This document shows positions 17,673 to 25,078 of a stretch of DNA of 64,000 nucleotides, piece after piece. Every line of letters begins with the position of its first letter. Within the stretch, counting starts at the first letter, position 1. The position numbers and the translations under genes were made by a program. The DNA is taken from positions 992,001 to 1,056,000 of the forward strand of contig JADJXP010000002.1 of NCBI GenBank assembly GCA_016715795.1, in the 5' to 3' direction. Source of the DNA: Chloracidobacterium sp. Lineage in GTDB: Bacteria > Acidobacteriota > Blastocatellia > Pyrinomonadales > Pyrinomonadaceae. A model generated the notes under the pieces. That model was not told the DNA's origin, did not search any database, and saw nothing but the letters and a program-made list of their open reading frames with translations.

Positions 17673-17931
17673 TGAAATTCATCCTCTCCTGCACCTTTAC
17701 CCGGTCGCCGTCAACCATGCTTCCGCGTGGATTGGGGCGCGGTCCGTTGCTATACGCAACCGTATATTCGATTACCGGATTGTCCTCGAACTGCCCGTAG
17801 GCGAGCACGACTACCTCCCGGAATGTTATGTGCTTCTCGTCCCATCGCTTTCGCCTGGCGTTCACGATCAGCGTCACCACGTCGTCCTTTTTGTCCTCTT
17901 TCTCAACCTCTTTTGGCTCTATGTCTTTCAT
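17647..17931 (-). CDS. Multiubiquitin-domain (ubiquitin-like) protein
   Basis: 94 residues from ATG 17931 with AGGAG 8 bases upstream; an earlier in-frame ATG (17994) would add an unrelated tail. After a charged N-terminal tail (EPKEVEKEDKKDD) a single beta-grasp domain follows: VVTLIVNARRKRWDEKHITF, EVVVLAYGQFEDNPVIEYTV, and MVDGDRVKVQERMNFNVTRT, ending TDKS. This is the multiubiquitin family. The protein lacks a Gly-Gly end, as is usual in this family. It should be the modifier activated by the E1-like neighbour. Confidence 0.85.
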   Translation of the reverse strand: MKDIEPKEVEKEDKKDDVVTLIVNARRKRWDEKHITFREVVVLAYGQFEDNPVIEYTVAYSNGPRPNPRGSMVDGDRVKVQERMNFNVTRTDKS

Positions 17932-18053
17932 TGTTAGATCTCCTAATTTCCTGACTCTAAATGTTTGGCATCGAAAGCGTGGATTCGCCGGCAATGCATC
18001 TTGATCGAGCGGTATGGTAGTTTTCCTCCCGCCTCACCTACATAAGCGAATGA

Positions 18054-18134
18054 GAGGAGGTAAAATGAGGAAACCGAAAAAAAATTTCGATTTTCGGGAT
18101 TTTTGGGGGACTGGATCGCTTAAGGTAATAGAAC
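18054..18134 (+). promoter_or_regulatory. Leader of the sigma-like gene with strong RBS and hairpin
   Basis: A very strong Shine-Dalgarno GAGGAGG (18054-18060) precedes ATG 18065, which opens a 90-codon frame overlapping the sigma-like gene in another phase. Directly after it CCGAAAA (18074-18080) and TTTTCGG (18091-18097) can pair, followed by T-rich sequence. The sigma-like gene itself starts at 18135 with AAGG upstream. The arrangement could be a translated leader or attenuator. Whether the peptide is made is unknown. Confidence 0.35.
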
Positions 18135-18728
18135 ATGGCCGATTCGGCGTTAAATCAACAGGTCTGGCTAAACGTCCTTCGAAAGCTTACGGCGGTCGCT
18201 CTAAACCGTTTTGGGCAGGAACGACTGTTCGGCGGCAAGGACTGGGATCCGGTATTGAAGGGCCTTGGGAAGTCTCCGGCCGATCTTGCGGCAGATGCCC
18301 TTACGGAGTTCTATGCCAATCGTGCGACCTACCCTAAAGCGAAGACCGAAGACCAGATCTTTGCCGTTGCGTTCAGGATCATGTCGCGCGACTTCGTTGA
18401 TGCCGTTTCAAAGAATCACGCTTATACGACGACGAAGGCCACTTCGGATGAAGACTGGCAGACCTTTGCTGCTCCACCGTCCGACGATCCTGAGCGTGTC
18501 TTTGATGCCGAGGATCTGGCGAAGAAGTTCTATCGATATGTCGATGGGGATCAGGAATTGAAGGACGTCATAGACGCCGCTGCCTATCTTGCGACGAACC
18601 AGCGGGAACCGCTGAAGCGGAGTGATATCGCTGATCTGCTCAGCGTGTCCGCAGACGAGATCTCAAAGCGAAATAACCGTCTAAATTATAAATTTCATGC
18701 TGACGACGGGCGCTCACATAGCGATTAA
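18135..18728 (+). CDS. Sigma70-like (ECF-type) factor
   Basis: 197 residues. The N-terminal half resembles sigma region 2 (DLAADALTEFYANRATYP, DQIFAVAFRIMSRDFVDAV). The C-terminus resembles region 4 (REPLKRSDIADLLSVSADEI, SKRNNRLNYKF). The sequence is divergent, so the family call is moderate. It is divergently transcribed from the ubiquitin-like operon and followed by an unknown gene and an ImmA/IrrE protease gene, which suggests a regulatory set in which the protease acts on a regulator. A non-sigma HTH protein remains possible. Confidence 0.55.
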   Translation: MADSALNQQVWLNVLRKLTAVALNRFGQERLFGGKDWDPVLKGLGKSPADLAADALTEFYANRATYPKAKTEDQIFAVAFRIMSRDFVDAVSKNHAYTTTKATSDEDWQTFAAPPSDDPERVFDAEDLAKKFYRYVDGDQELKDVIDAAAYLATNQREPLKRSDIADLLSVSADEISKRNNRLNYKFHADDGRSHSD

Positions 18729-18747
18729 CCCAACATGAATATGAATA

Positions 18748-19188
18748 ATGAATAGAAAAGTGAAATCATCCGGCGAAAAGAACAAACACGAGCAGATGAT
18801 CGATGCGATCCTCGGGAGCGACGAGGAAATGAGTAACGAATCGGCTACCGAGATTCTCGGACTCTACGGCCTGACCGACAACGATCTGATCGACAGTTTC
18901 AAGGCGTCGATGTCAAAAAGGCTGCAGGAGCTTCCTGCGGATTCCGATGACGCAAAGAGCCTTGGAGGCCTGCTGCGAAACGTTCGAGATTATCAGAAAG
19001 GTCTGACGGGCGAAAGGCTCACTCCCAAGGAAAGGATCGCGAAGCTGCTTGACGGGTTGATAACACCGCCCACTGCGGTGAGCTATGCCTTCCGCGAGCG
19101 AAAGGACGGGGAACTCCCGGACTCGGACAAGCAGATCCTTGATGATCTGAAGCGCGAACTTCTCGACGGGAGCAAGGGAAACAAGTGA
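18748..19188 (+). CDS. Unknown protein between sigma-like and ImmA/IrrE genes
   Basis: 146 residues, acidic and helical, with no recognisable domain, signal peptide or membrane segment. It lies 19 bp after the sigma-like gene, and its TGA overlaps the following protease start (19185-19188). Position suggests a regulator or substrate of the ImmA/IrrE protease, for example an inhibitor of the sigma-like factor. That is inference from order only. Confidence 0.65.
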   Translation: MNRKVKSSGEKNKHEQMIDAILGSDEEMSNESATEILGLYGLTDNDLIDSFKASMSKRLQELPADSDDAKSLGGLLRNVRDYQKGLTGERLTPKERIAKLLDGLITPPTAVSYAFRERKDGELPDSDKQILDDLKRELLDGSKGNK

Positions 19189-20030
19189 CTCACAGCCCCG
19201 AGGATTATGCGCGAGCCCTCTTGACGCATCTGAAGATCGAGAGGGTCGATGACGTTGAGCAAGCGGCGAAGCAACTTCGGCTGTCGATACGGGAAGTGTC
19301 TTCGACGAATTTCGAAGGAGCCCTCGTCCGGATTCCGCAGAGCCGGGAAGGAATTATCGCTCTTAAGAACTATTTTAGGGAGCCTGCCCGGCGGCGGTTT
19401 ACAGTCTTACATGAAGTCGCCCATTTTATCTTGCCGGGGCACGGACAGGACGAATGTTATTGCACAAGCGCCCAGATAGAATCCTGGCGGAACGACGCTA
19501 TCCGCCGACAGGAATATGAAGCAAACCGGTTCGCCTCAGAACTTCTGCTGCCGTCGAGAGTCCTGTATCCGATCGTGAATTCCCGTGACCTTACACTTGC
19601 GCGAATTAAAGAACTTGCCGCTCAATTCGACACATCGCTAACCGCGACGACCGTAAAGTCCGTGGACGTAACGGAAGAGTCCTGCGCCGTGATCTGCAGT
19701 GTGAACCGTAAGGTCAAATGGGTTCATAAAAGCGAGACATTTCATTATAATATTCCGGCAATGATTCTTGGACAGGACTGTTTGGCCGGGCAATTGTTTG
19801 AAGACGGTGCCACTCAGCAACTCGAAGGACCCGTGGCTGCGAGTTCGTGGACCGAAAACGACAACGTTGAGCGAGGAAAGGAATTTTGGGAAGAATCGAT
19901 TTCCATGCCTTTCTACGGGAGCGTGCTAACGATCCTTACCGCTAGGGCGAATAGGAGCAAGTGTGTTCGCATTACCCCGCAGGCTTCAAATTTTTCAAGG
20001 GCGCGAGTTTCGAATACCTCATTCAACTAG
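19185..20030 (+). CDS. ImmA/IrrE-family metallopeptidase
   Basis: 281 residues with the zinc protease signature RFTVLHEVAHFILPGH (HEXXH) and the following family pattern RQEYEANRFASELLLPSRVL supplying the third ligand Glu. ImmA/IrrE enzymes cleave or inactivate XRE- or other repressors, de-repressing mobile elements or stress genes. A GTG start at 19185 overlaps the previous stop, so the two are translationally coupled. The C-terminal 120 residues form a less conserved extension. With the nearby sigma-like factor it probably senses a signal and controls the island's defence genes. Confidence 0.85.
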   Translation: MTHSPEDYARALLTHLKIERVDDVEQAAKQLRLSIREVSSTNFEGALVRIPQSREGIIALKNYFREPARRRFTVLHEVAHFILPGHGQDECYCTSAQIESWRNDAIRRQEYEANRFASELLLPSRVLYPIVNSRDLTLARIKELAAQFDTSLTATTVKSVDVTEESCAVICSVNRKVKWVHKSETFHYNIPAMILGQDCLAGQLFEDGATQQLEGPVAASSWTENDNVERGKEFWEESISMPFYGSVLTILTARANRSKCVRITPQASNFSRARVSNTSFN

Positions 20031-20121
20031 GCTTGGATCGGCTTCGTAAATCGCTTTTTATTGCTCCGCTACATCTACGCCTCGTTCGCGCCGAAGCACC
20101 AGCAGATGGATCGGAATTCAA

Positions 20122-21285
20122 TCACGATAGATTATCCTTATCGATTAACTTTTTGGCTTGCAGGGCAGCGGCCTCGTCAAATTCGGTGTATTCGAAACTG
20201 GTCTGCATCTTCTTATGTCCGGCTCCGCGTTGGGCGAGTTTGTCAGAGTAGCCGAGTCGGCTTAACCTAGTTATCCAGTCACGGCGGAGGTCGCGTAGGC
20301 GAAGATCGGGGTAGCCAGCGGCCGTTCGCACAATTTCCCAGGATTTCTTATAAGTTGTGTGTGGGAAAACCATGTTGTCGAGACGTGCGGCATTGGCCGG
20401 CGTTACATTCTTTGAATGCTCCAGGAATCGCCAAAGTTCGAGAAACGCCTTTTTCATACGTTCGGTAATCACGGCCAAACGCTCTTCGCGTAGTTTGCCC
20501 TTGTAAGAAACCAACCTTGTGATATTGCGAAATTGTCCCCTCTCGTCAAACAAGTCACGCCATCGAATTGGTTCGTACTTAGACTTGTCTTCGCTGTAAT
20601 CATTCACCGGATAAAGCTCGTTAGGTCTGGCTCCGGAGTCTCGGAGTGAAATAATAAGAGCGTAAAGACGAGGAGCAGAGGTGGTGATCAGCTTTCTGGC
20701 CTCCTTGAGGATCTTCTTTTCTTCAATATTGGTGACGGTGACTGTCCGACGATTCTCCAGGGATTTGTCAATAAGCCCATCGAAGTCCGGCACTTCTTTG
20801 ATCCACTTCTTTTTCTTGGCCTTTCGGAACATCGCGCGAACCGACTCGAAATCCCGATTGACTGTTGTGATCGAGACAGACTTGAGCCGCTTCAGTTTGT
20901 ATTTCCTGAAGATGGTCTCATCCATTTCGTTGATCAATTCTCGGCCGAGTTCTGCAGCGATACGATCGATCTTTAGGCGTTCAGATTCCCATGTCCTCAT
21001 GCCTTCGACCTTCTTACCGTCAGAGTAAACAGGAGGGATAACGTATTCTTTCTTATACCAGTCGGCGAGTTTACGGAAAGTCATACTACGGCCTTCGATG
21101 TAACCTTGACCGCGAGCATCGCTTTCTTCTAAGATTTCACTTGCCAGTTGTTCGGCATGGGTCGGATTGAGAGCTCTTTTATAGATCTGTTTTACTTTTC
21201 CGTTTGAGTCGCGAAGTTGTACTCGGGCATACAGATGCCCGGTCTTCTTATCAGTCCAAACGTATCCAGCTTTTCTCCGTCCCAT
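20122..21285 (-). CDS. Tyrosine site-specific integrase
   Basis: 387 residues. The N-terminal arm-binding domain (YVWTDKKTGHLYARVQL) is followed by a SAM-like core-binding domain and the catalytic domain: first Arg in DSGARPNELYPV, the HxxR box as LRLRDLRRDWITRL (Arg kept, His replaced), GAGHKKMQTSFEYTEFD with the His and nucleophile Tyr. It should catalyse integration and excision at the tRNA-Lys site, whose 3' fragment begins 143 bp away. Direct repeats immediately upstream of its ATG may be arm-type binding sites. Confidence 0.9.
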   Translation of the reverse strand: MGRRKAGYVWTDKKTGHLYARVQLRDSNGKVKQIYKRALNPTHAEQLASEILEESDARGQGYIEGRSMTFRKLADWYKKEYVIPPVYSDGKKVEGMRTWESERLKIDRIAAELGRELINEMDETIFRKYKLKRLKSVSITTVNRDFESVRAMFRKAKKKKWIKEVPDFDGLIDKSLENRRTVTVTNIEEKKILKEARKLITTSAPRLYALIISLRDSGARPNELYPVNDYSEDKSKYEPIRWRDLFDERGQFRNITRLVSYKGKLREERLAVITERMKKAFLELWRFLEHSKNVTPANAARLDNMVFPHTTYKKSWEIVRTAAGYPDLRLRDLRRDWITRLSRLGYSDKLAQRGAGHKKMQTSFEYTEFDEAAALQAKKLIDKDNLS

Positions 21286-21335
21286 CTAACTATTTTCTAA
21301 CTATTTCTAACTGTTTTCTAACTATTTCGAGTTAG
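21285..21335. repeat. Four phased direct repeats upstream of the integrase
   Basis: Copies of TCTAACTATTT or TCTAACTGTTT begin at 21285, 21296, 21306 and 21317, spaced 10-11 bp, that is one helical turn. An inverted AGTTAG follows at 21330-21335. Position between the integrase start and the attachment site fits integrase arm-type sites or an autoregulatory operator. Confidence 0.6.
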
Positions 21336-21427
21336 TTTAGAAGGATAGTATAAACCGAGAATAGCTTGAAAATAAAGGAAATATGGGGTTAAATGGCGAT
21401 TCTAGCCCGAAGCGATTTTCGTCAATA

Positions 21428-21477
21428 AGTGGCTTTTAACCATTGGGTCCCAGGTTCGAGTCCTGGTCGGATCACCA
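21428..21477 (+). tRNA. 3' half of tRNA-Lys(UUU), attachment-site remnant
   Basis: The anticodon arm AGTGG-CTTTTAA-CCATT (21428-21444), variable loop GGGTC, T arm CCAGG-TTCGAGT-CCTGG (21450-21466), acceptor strand TCGGATC, discriminator A and CCA (21475-21477) are all present. The 5' acceptor strand and D arm are absent upstream. The anticodon TTT reads Lys. It is thus a partial tRNA, most simply the duplicated 3' end at the right border of the integrated island, and it would not make a functional tRNA. Confidence 0.85.
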
Positions 21478-21489
21478 AGATCGTAAAAG

Positions 21490-21513
21490 GGCACCGTTTT
21501 GGTGCCTTTTTTT
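21490..21513 (+). terminator. Rho-independent terminator after the tRNA-Lys fragment
   Basis: GGCACC (21490-21495) pairs with GGTGCC (21501-21506) around a GTTTT loop, followed by seven T, with AAAA before it. It is probably the original tRNA-Lys terminator, left chromosomal-side of the attachment site. Confidence 0.85.
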
Positions 21514-21521
21514 CTGGCAGA

Positions 21522-22694
21522 TCAATTTGATGGCGAAGGTGACGGAGATGGGGTCGGTGCGGCCGGTGCGGCACCAACGACATAGCTGTCGCGAGCGCGA
21601 ATGACGAGGTTGGGGCGGTTTACCCGGACCTTGATCGACTTGCGTTGGCCCTGAATTCCTTCGCGTCGCGGCACGTAGCCGATGTTGTATTGGCGGCGAA
21701 GCTCCTCGGCAATGCCTTCAAACGCCCTGGTCAGTCCGCCCGGCGTTGCTTCGGGGCGGAAGACGCGGCCGCCGGTCGCATTCGCCAGGTCCTCAAGGTA
21801 TCGCCGACCGAGGGCGTAGTCCGCAGCGGTCGTTCCGATCATCGGCCCGCCGCCGAAAATGTCCGGAAAGGAACTGCGATTGCGGCGGCGATTCTCGAAA
21901 TAGGTGTTGTAGTAAATAGGGAAGACCAGCGAATCGGACTCCTCAGCGTAACTTAGCGTGCTGTCGTAGGTGCGTTTTCCCGATGTTGTATCGACACCGT
22001 CCGTGAAGAGAACTACGGCCTTGCGGCCGGGGATGCTTCCGAGCTGCTTGCGAAGGGCCTCATCGACAGCTGTATAAAGCGAGGTGCCCTGGCCAAAATT
22101 CGCCTTGTTGATGGCTTTGAGTATCTTTTCGCGGTCCGTCGTGGCCTTTGTGCGCACCTTTACATCCCAATTGAACTCGATGACGATCACGCTGTCCTGC
22201 GGTTCGAGCAGATTGACGAACGCGGCAGCAGCGCGTTTTATCTCGTCGATCCGGTACTCGGTCGAAGGACTCGTATCGAGAACCAGTGCGATCGTGAAAG
22301 GTTTGTCAGACGTGCCGAAATACGCTATATCCTGTTCGACGCCGTCCTCAAAGATCTTGAAATCTGACTGTCTCAGGCCCGGGATATACAGGCCGTTACG
22401 ATCAAAGACGGACACAGGGATCGTGATCAGATTGGTCTCGACGCGAAGGATCTCATCGTTAGGGTCAGACGCCGCGGCATCGGTTGTCGATGGCGTCGTT
22501 GAGCGATCGGTTGGCCTGGCGACGCGTCCGGGCCGGGGCGTAGATTCCGAGTATTGATCAGGAGTCTCGACCGGCGACTGCGGCGACGGTGTTGGCTTGG
22601 CGTCGATCCTGCGTCCCGACTGAGCAAACTGCACGCCTGCGAGTGCTAACAGGGCGACGAGGATGATCACAGGACGTATGGCGTACTTTGACAT
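21522..22694 (-). CDS. Secreted VWFA-related protein (acidobacterial type)
   Basis: 390 residues with a signal peptide (VIILVALLALAGVQFAQS), a Pro/Ser/Thr-rich linker, the acidobacterial motif ILRVETNLITIPVSVFDRNG and SDFKIFEDGVEQDIAYF, then a von Willebrand A domain. The metal site is LDTSPSTEYR (DxSxS), with GTSLYTAVDEAL and VLFTDGVDTTSG. This VWFA-related family is expanded in Acidobacteria. It should bind a protein partner outside the cytoplasm; the target is unknown. It is the last gene of a minus-strand series after the permease genes. Confidence 0.85.
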   Translation of the reverse strand: MSKYAIRPVIILVALLALAGVQFAQSGRRIDAKPTPSPQSPVETPDQYSESTPRPGRVARPTDRSTTPSTTDAAASDPNDEILRVETNLITIPVSVFDRNGLYIPGLRQSDFKIFEDGVEQDIAYFGTSDKPFTIALVLDTSPSTEYRIDEIKRAAAAFVNLLEPQDSVIVIEFNWDVKVRTKATTDREKILKAINKANFGQGTSLYTAVDEALRKQLGSIPGRKAVVLFTDGVDTTSGKRTYDSTLSYAEESDSLVFPIYYNTYFENRRRNRSSFPDIFGGGPMIGTTAADYALGRRYLEDLANATGGRVFRPEATPGGLTRAFEGIAEELRRQYNIGYVPRREGIQGQRKSIKVRVNRPNLVIRARDSYVVGAAPAAPTPSPSPSPSN

Positions 22695-22774
22695 CAGATC
22701 AAGCGGCTGTCCGTCAACTTTTGATGCGCCCGGACGCAGAAAAGGTTGATAAATTCTCGAATGCCGACGCGGGA

Positions 22775-23584
22775 CTACCGCCGCCGCTGCTTCGGATCGA
22801 GATACTCGCGAAGGCCATCGCCGATAAAGTTAAACGCAAGCACCGTCAAGGCCACGGCGGCACCGGGAAAGAACAGAACGTGCGGCGAAACACTGAAAAA
22901 CAGCCTTGCCTCTTCGATCATCGTACCCCAGCTCGGTGCCGGCGGCGGGATGCCGAGGCCGAGAAAAGAGAGAGACGCTTCGGACAAAACAGCACCGGCC
23001 ATGCCAAGTGATGACTGGACGATCAGCGGTTGTATGGCGTTGGGCAGAACGTGCGTGAACAGGATCCGCATGTCGCCCGCGCCGAGGGCGCGAGCGGCCA
23101 TTACATAATCGTATTCGCGTACCTTCAAGACCTGTCCGCGCATGACGCGCGCATAACCGACCCAGCCGATCACACACAGCGCTGCGATGAGCTTGCCCTG
23201 TCCCGCGCCGAGAAACGCAACCAATGCGATCGCGAGCAGCAGGCCGGGAAATGCAAGAAAGACGTTAAAGATGTAGCCAGACAGTAAAGTATCGACGAAG
23301 CCACCATAAAACCCGGCGATCGCCCCGATAATGATGCCGATGACAGCTGAGACGACGACGACCGAGATGCCTACCTCGAGTGATATTCTCGCTCCATAGA
23401 CGGTCCTTGAGAACACGTCACGCCCCACGCCGTCCGTGCCGAACCAGTGCTCAGCGCCCGGCGATGCATAACGCAATTCCAGATTCTGGACCGTGAAATC
23501 GTGTGTCGCGATCAGCGGCGCGAATATAGCGGCCAGGATAAATACCGCCGCGATCACCAAACCTATGTAACCCAATCGACTCAT
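22775..23584 (-). CDS. Peptide/nickel-type ABC transporter permease (DppC/OppC)
   Basis: 269 residues with an N-terminal membrane segment (LGYIGLVIAAVFILAAIFAP), the OppC_N region (HWFGTDGVGRDVFSRTVYGA) and the inner-membrane permease domain with the EAA-loop-like stretch YDYVMAARALGAGDMRILFT. It forms a heterodimeric channel with the DppB-type protein encoded at 24029. The ATPase and binding-protein genes are not in the window. A four-helix-bundle gene separates the two permease genes. Confidence 0.92.
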   Translation of the reverse strand: MSRLGYIGLVIAAVFILAAIFAPLIATHDFTVQNLELRYASPGAEHWFGTDGVGRDVFSRTVYGARISLEVGISVVVVSAVIGIIIGAIAGFYGGFVDTLLSGYIFNVFLAFPGLLLAIALVAFLGAGQGKLIAALCVIGWVGYARVMRGQVLKVREYDYVMAARALGAGDMRILFTHVLPNAIQPLIVQSSLGMAGAVLSEASLSFLGLGIPPPAPSWGTMIEEARLFFSVSPHVLFFPGAAVALTVLAFNFIGDGLREYLDPKQRRR

Positions 23585-23648
23585 CGAAAAACTAAAAACT
23601 AAAAACTAACAACTAACAACTAAAAGTGAAAGAGCAAGAAACGCCCAC

Positions 23649-24005
23649 CTATTTTGAGGGCATACTTGTCGTTTTGACTGTTGCAACAAGCATTTTTATC
23701 AACTCAGCACAGTCATGCGACAGGCTTTCAAACCCGTTTCCGTCAATGTATTTCGTGTCTTTTAGAAGGCTGAGCCAGTATTGGGTTTCGTTAGCTTCCT
23801 TAAGTGCGATCGTCATTTTGCTGCGGAAGTCGGCTCTTGACTGGCCAAACTCAGCCTCTCGAATTAAGGCACCAACAGCGGTTCCAGATCGCAACAGTTG
23901 CTTGCTGAGCACAAATTCCTTCATGTCACTGCACAAATATCTATTAAGTTCAACTATTCTGATCGCGAATGCGTAACTCTTATCTCTCAAGATCGATTCC
24001 CTCAT
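23649..24005 (-). CDS. Four-helix-bundle protein (23S IVP family)
   Basis: 118 residues matching the four-helix-bundle family first found in 23S rRNA intervening sequences: SYAFAIRIVELNRYLC, LSKQLLRSGTAVGALIREAE, KMTIALKEANETQYWLSLLK. The biochemical role is unknown. The gene sits between two permease genes. AT-rich repeats of the word AACTAAAAACTAAAA flank it: on one side 23587-23625, and in inverted orientation 24005-24032. It looks like an inserted cassette. Confidence 0.88.
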   Translation of the reverse strand: MRESILRDKSYAFAIRIVELNRYLCSDMKEFVLSKQLLRSGTAVGALIREAEFGQSRADFRSKMTIALKEANETQYWLSLLKDTKYIDGNGFESLSHDCAELIKMLVATVKTTSMPSK

Positions 24006-24028
24006 TTTTAACTTTTAGTTTTTAGTTC

Positions 24029-24964
24029 TTAACTGAGTCTGATTCTCGGATCCAGCTTGCGATACACAAGGTCGGTCAGCGAATTTGCCAGTATGAAGGT
24101 CACGCTGATTACCAGCACGCAGCCCTGCACAAGGCGGTAATCGCGCTTGCCGATGCCGTCCTCGAGAAGCAGCAGGCCGAGGCCCTGCCAATTGAAGATC
24201 CTCTCCGTGATGATCGCGCCGGCGAGCAGTACGCCGAGCTGCAGGCCAAGGATCGTCACAACGGGTATCAGGCCGTTCTTCAGGACGTGCTTGTAAAGCA
24301 CCATTCGCTCGCCGACGCCTTTGGCTCGGGCGGTGCGGACGTAATCCTCTCCGAGTTCCTCGATCACGCTCGAACGGACCATTCGTGTCAGGATCGCGGA
24401 CAGGGCGGCCCCGAGCGTGAACGCGGGCAGCACGATGTCCTCCGGATACAGGCTTCCGGTGGCCGAGAACCAACCGAACTTGACCGCGAAGAAATAGACC
24501 AGAAACGGCCCTACGACGAATGTCGGCAACGAGATGCCGAGCAGGGCAAAGACGGACGCAAAGTTATCGATCAACGAATTTTGTCGCGAGCCTGCCAGCA
24601 CGCCGAGCGGGATCGCAATGCCGATTGCCACGAGCATCGCCGCGATCGCGAGTTTGATCGTGGATGGATAGCGCTCGAGGATCATGTCGCGCACGGGCCT
24701 GTCGGACTGGAAGGACCGGCCCAGGTCGCCGCGAAAAAGGCCCAGCCAATAGTCCGCATATCGATTATCTGCCCCGTTCCAGACGATCCCTCCGTCGCCG
24801 TATGAAAAGAAGAACGCCGGCCGGTCAAGGCCGTGCTTCGAGTTGAAACTGTCGATCTGCTCTCGTGTTGCGGTCTCGCCGAGAATGGCCGTTGCGGGTT
24901 CGCCCGGCACGATCTCGATCAAGAGAGTGACAAGCGATACCGCCGTCCAGATGACGAGCAGCAT
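24029..24964 (-). CDS. Peptide/nickel-type ABC transporter permease (DppB/OppB)
   Basis: 311 residues with the DppB pattern VPGEPATAILGETATREQI, six membrane segments, and the permease loop GEDYVRTARAKGVGERMVLY. The ATG at 24964 makes the first membrane helix short. A CTG at 25006 lies 8 bases after AAGGAG and adds KYKLANLARRLGL, the usual positive N-terminus, so translation may begin there. With the DppC-type gene it imports peptides or related solutes. It follows menG. Confidence 0.9.
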   Translation of the reverse strand: MLLVIWTAVSLVTLLIEIVPGEPATAILGETATREQIDSFNSKHGLDRPAFFFSYGDGGIVWNGADNRYADYWLGLFRGDLGRSFQSDRPVRDMILERYPSTIKLAIAAMLVAIGIAIPLGVLAGSRQNSLIDNFASVFALLGISLPTFVVGPFLVYFFAVKFGWFSATGSLYPEDIVLPAFTLGAALSAILTRMVRSSVIEELGEDYVRTARAKGVGERMVLYKHVLKNGLIPVVTILGLQLGVLLAGAIITERIFNWQGLGLLLLEDGIGKRDYRLVQGCVLVISVTFILANSLTDLVYRKLDPRIRLS

Positions 24965-25078
24965 CAGGCCAAGCCGGCGAGCGAGGTTGGCGAGCTTGTA
25001 TTTCAGCCTAATCTCTCCTTGAGGGCACGCAGAGTTTGCATTCTTTCAGAAAATTCCCGAGGTACGGAACACTAAACT

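Larger units (their letters stand above)
1..21477. mobile_element. Defence-rich genomic island, right part
   Basis: Everything left of the tRNA-Lys 3' fragment at 21428-21477 is accessory: abortive infection antitoxin, helicase/nuclease, type III restriction-modification, Argonaute operon, ubiquitin-like operon, ImmA/IrrE and a tyrosine integrase. Right of it the genes are ordinary chromosomal ones. Tyrosine integrases commonly target tRNA 3' ends and leave a truncated copy at the far border. Because the tRNA reads on the plus strand, the intact tRNA-Lys should sit at the left border, outside the window. The island is therefore at least 21.4 kb. The left limit is not seen, and the island status is an inference from the integrase plus the tRNA fragment. 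Confidence 0.75.

Noticed and set aside
21285..21335. CRISPR-like array
   Set aside because: Repeats are only 11 bp and contiguous, without spacers.
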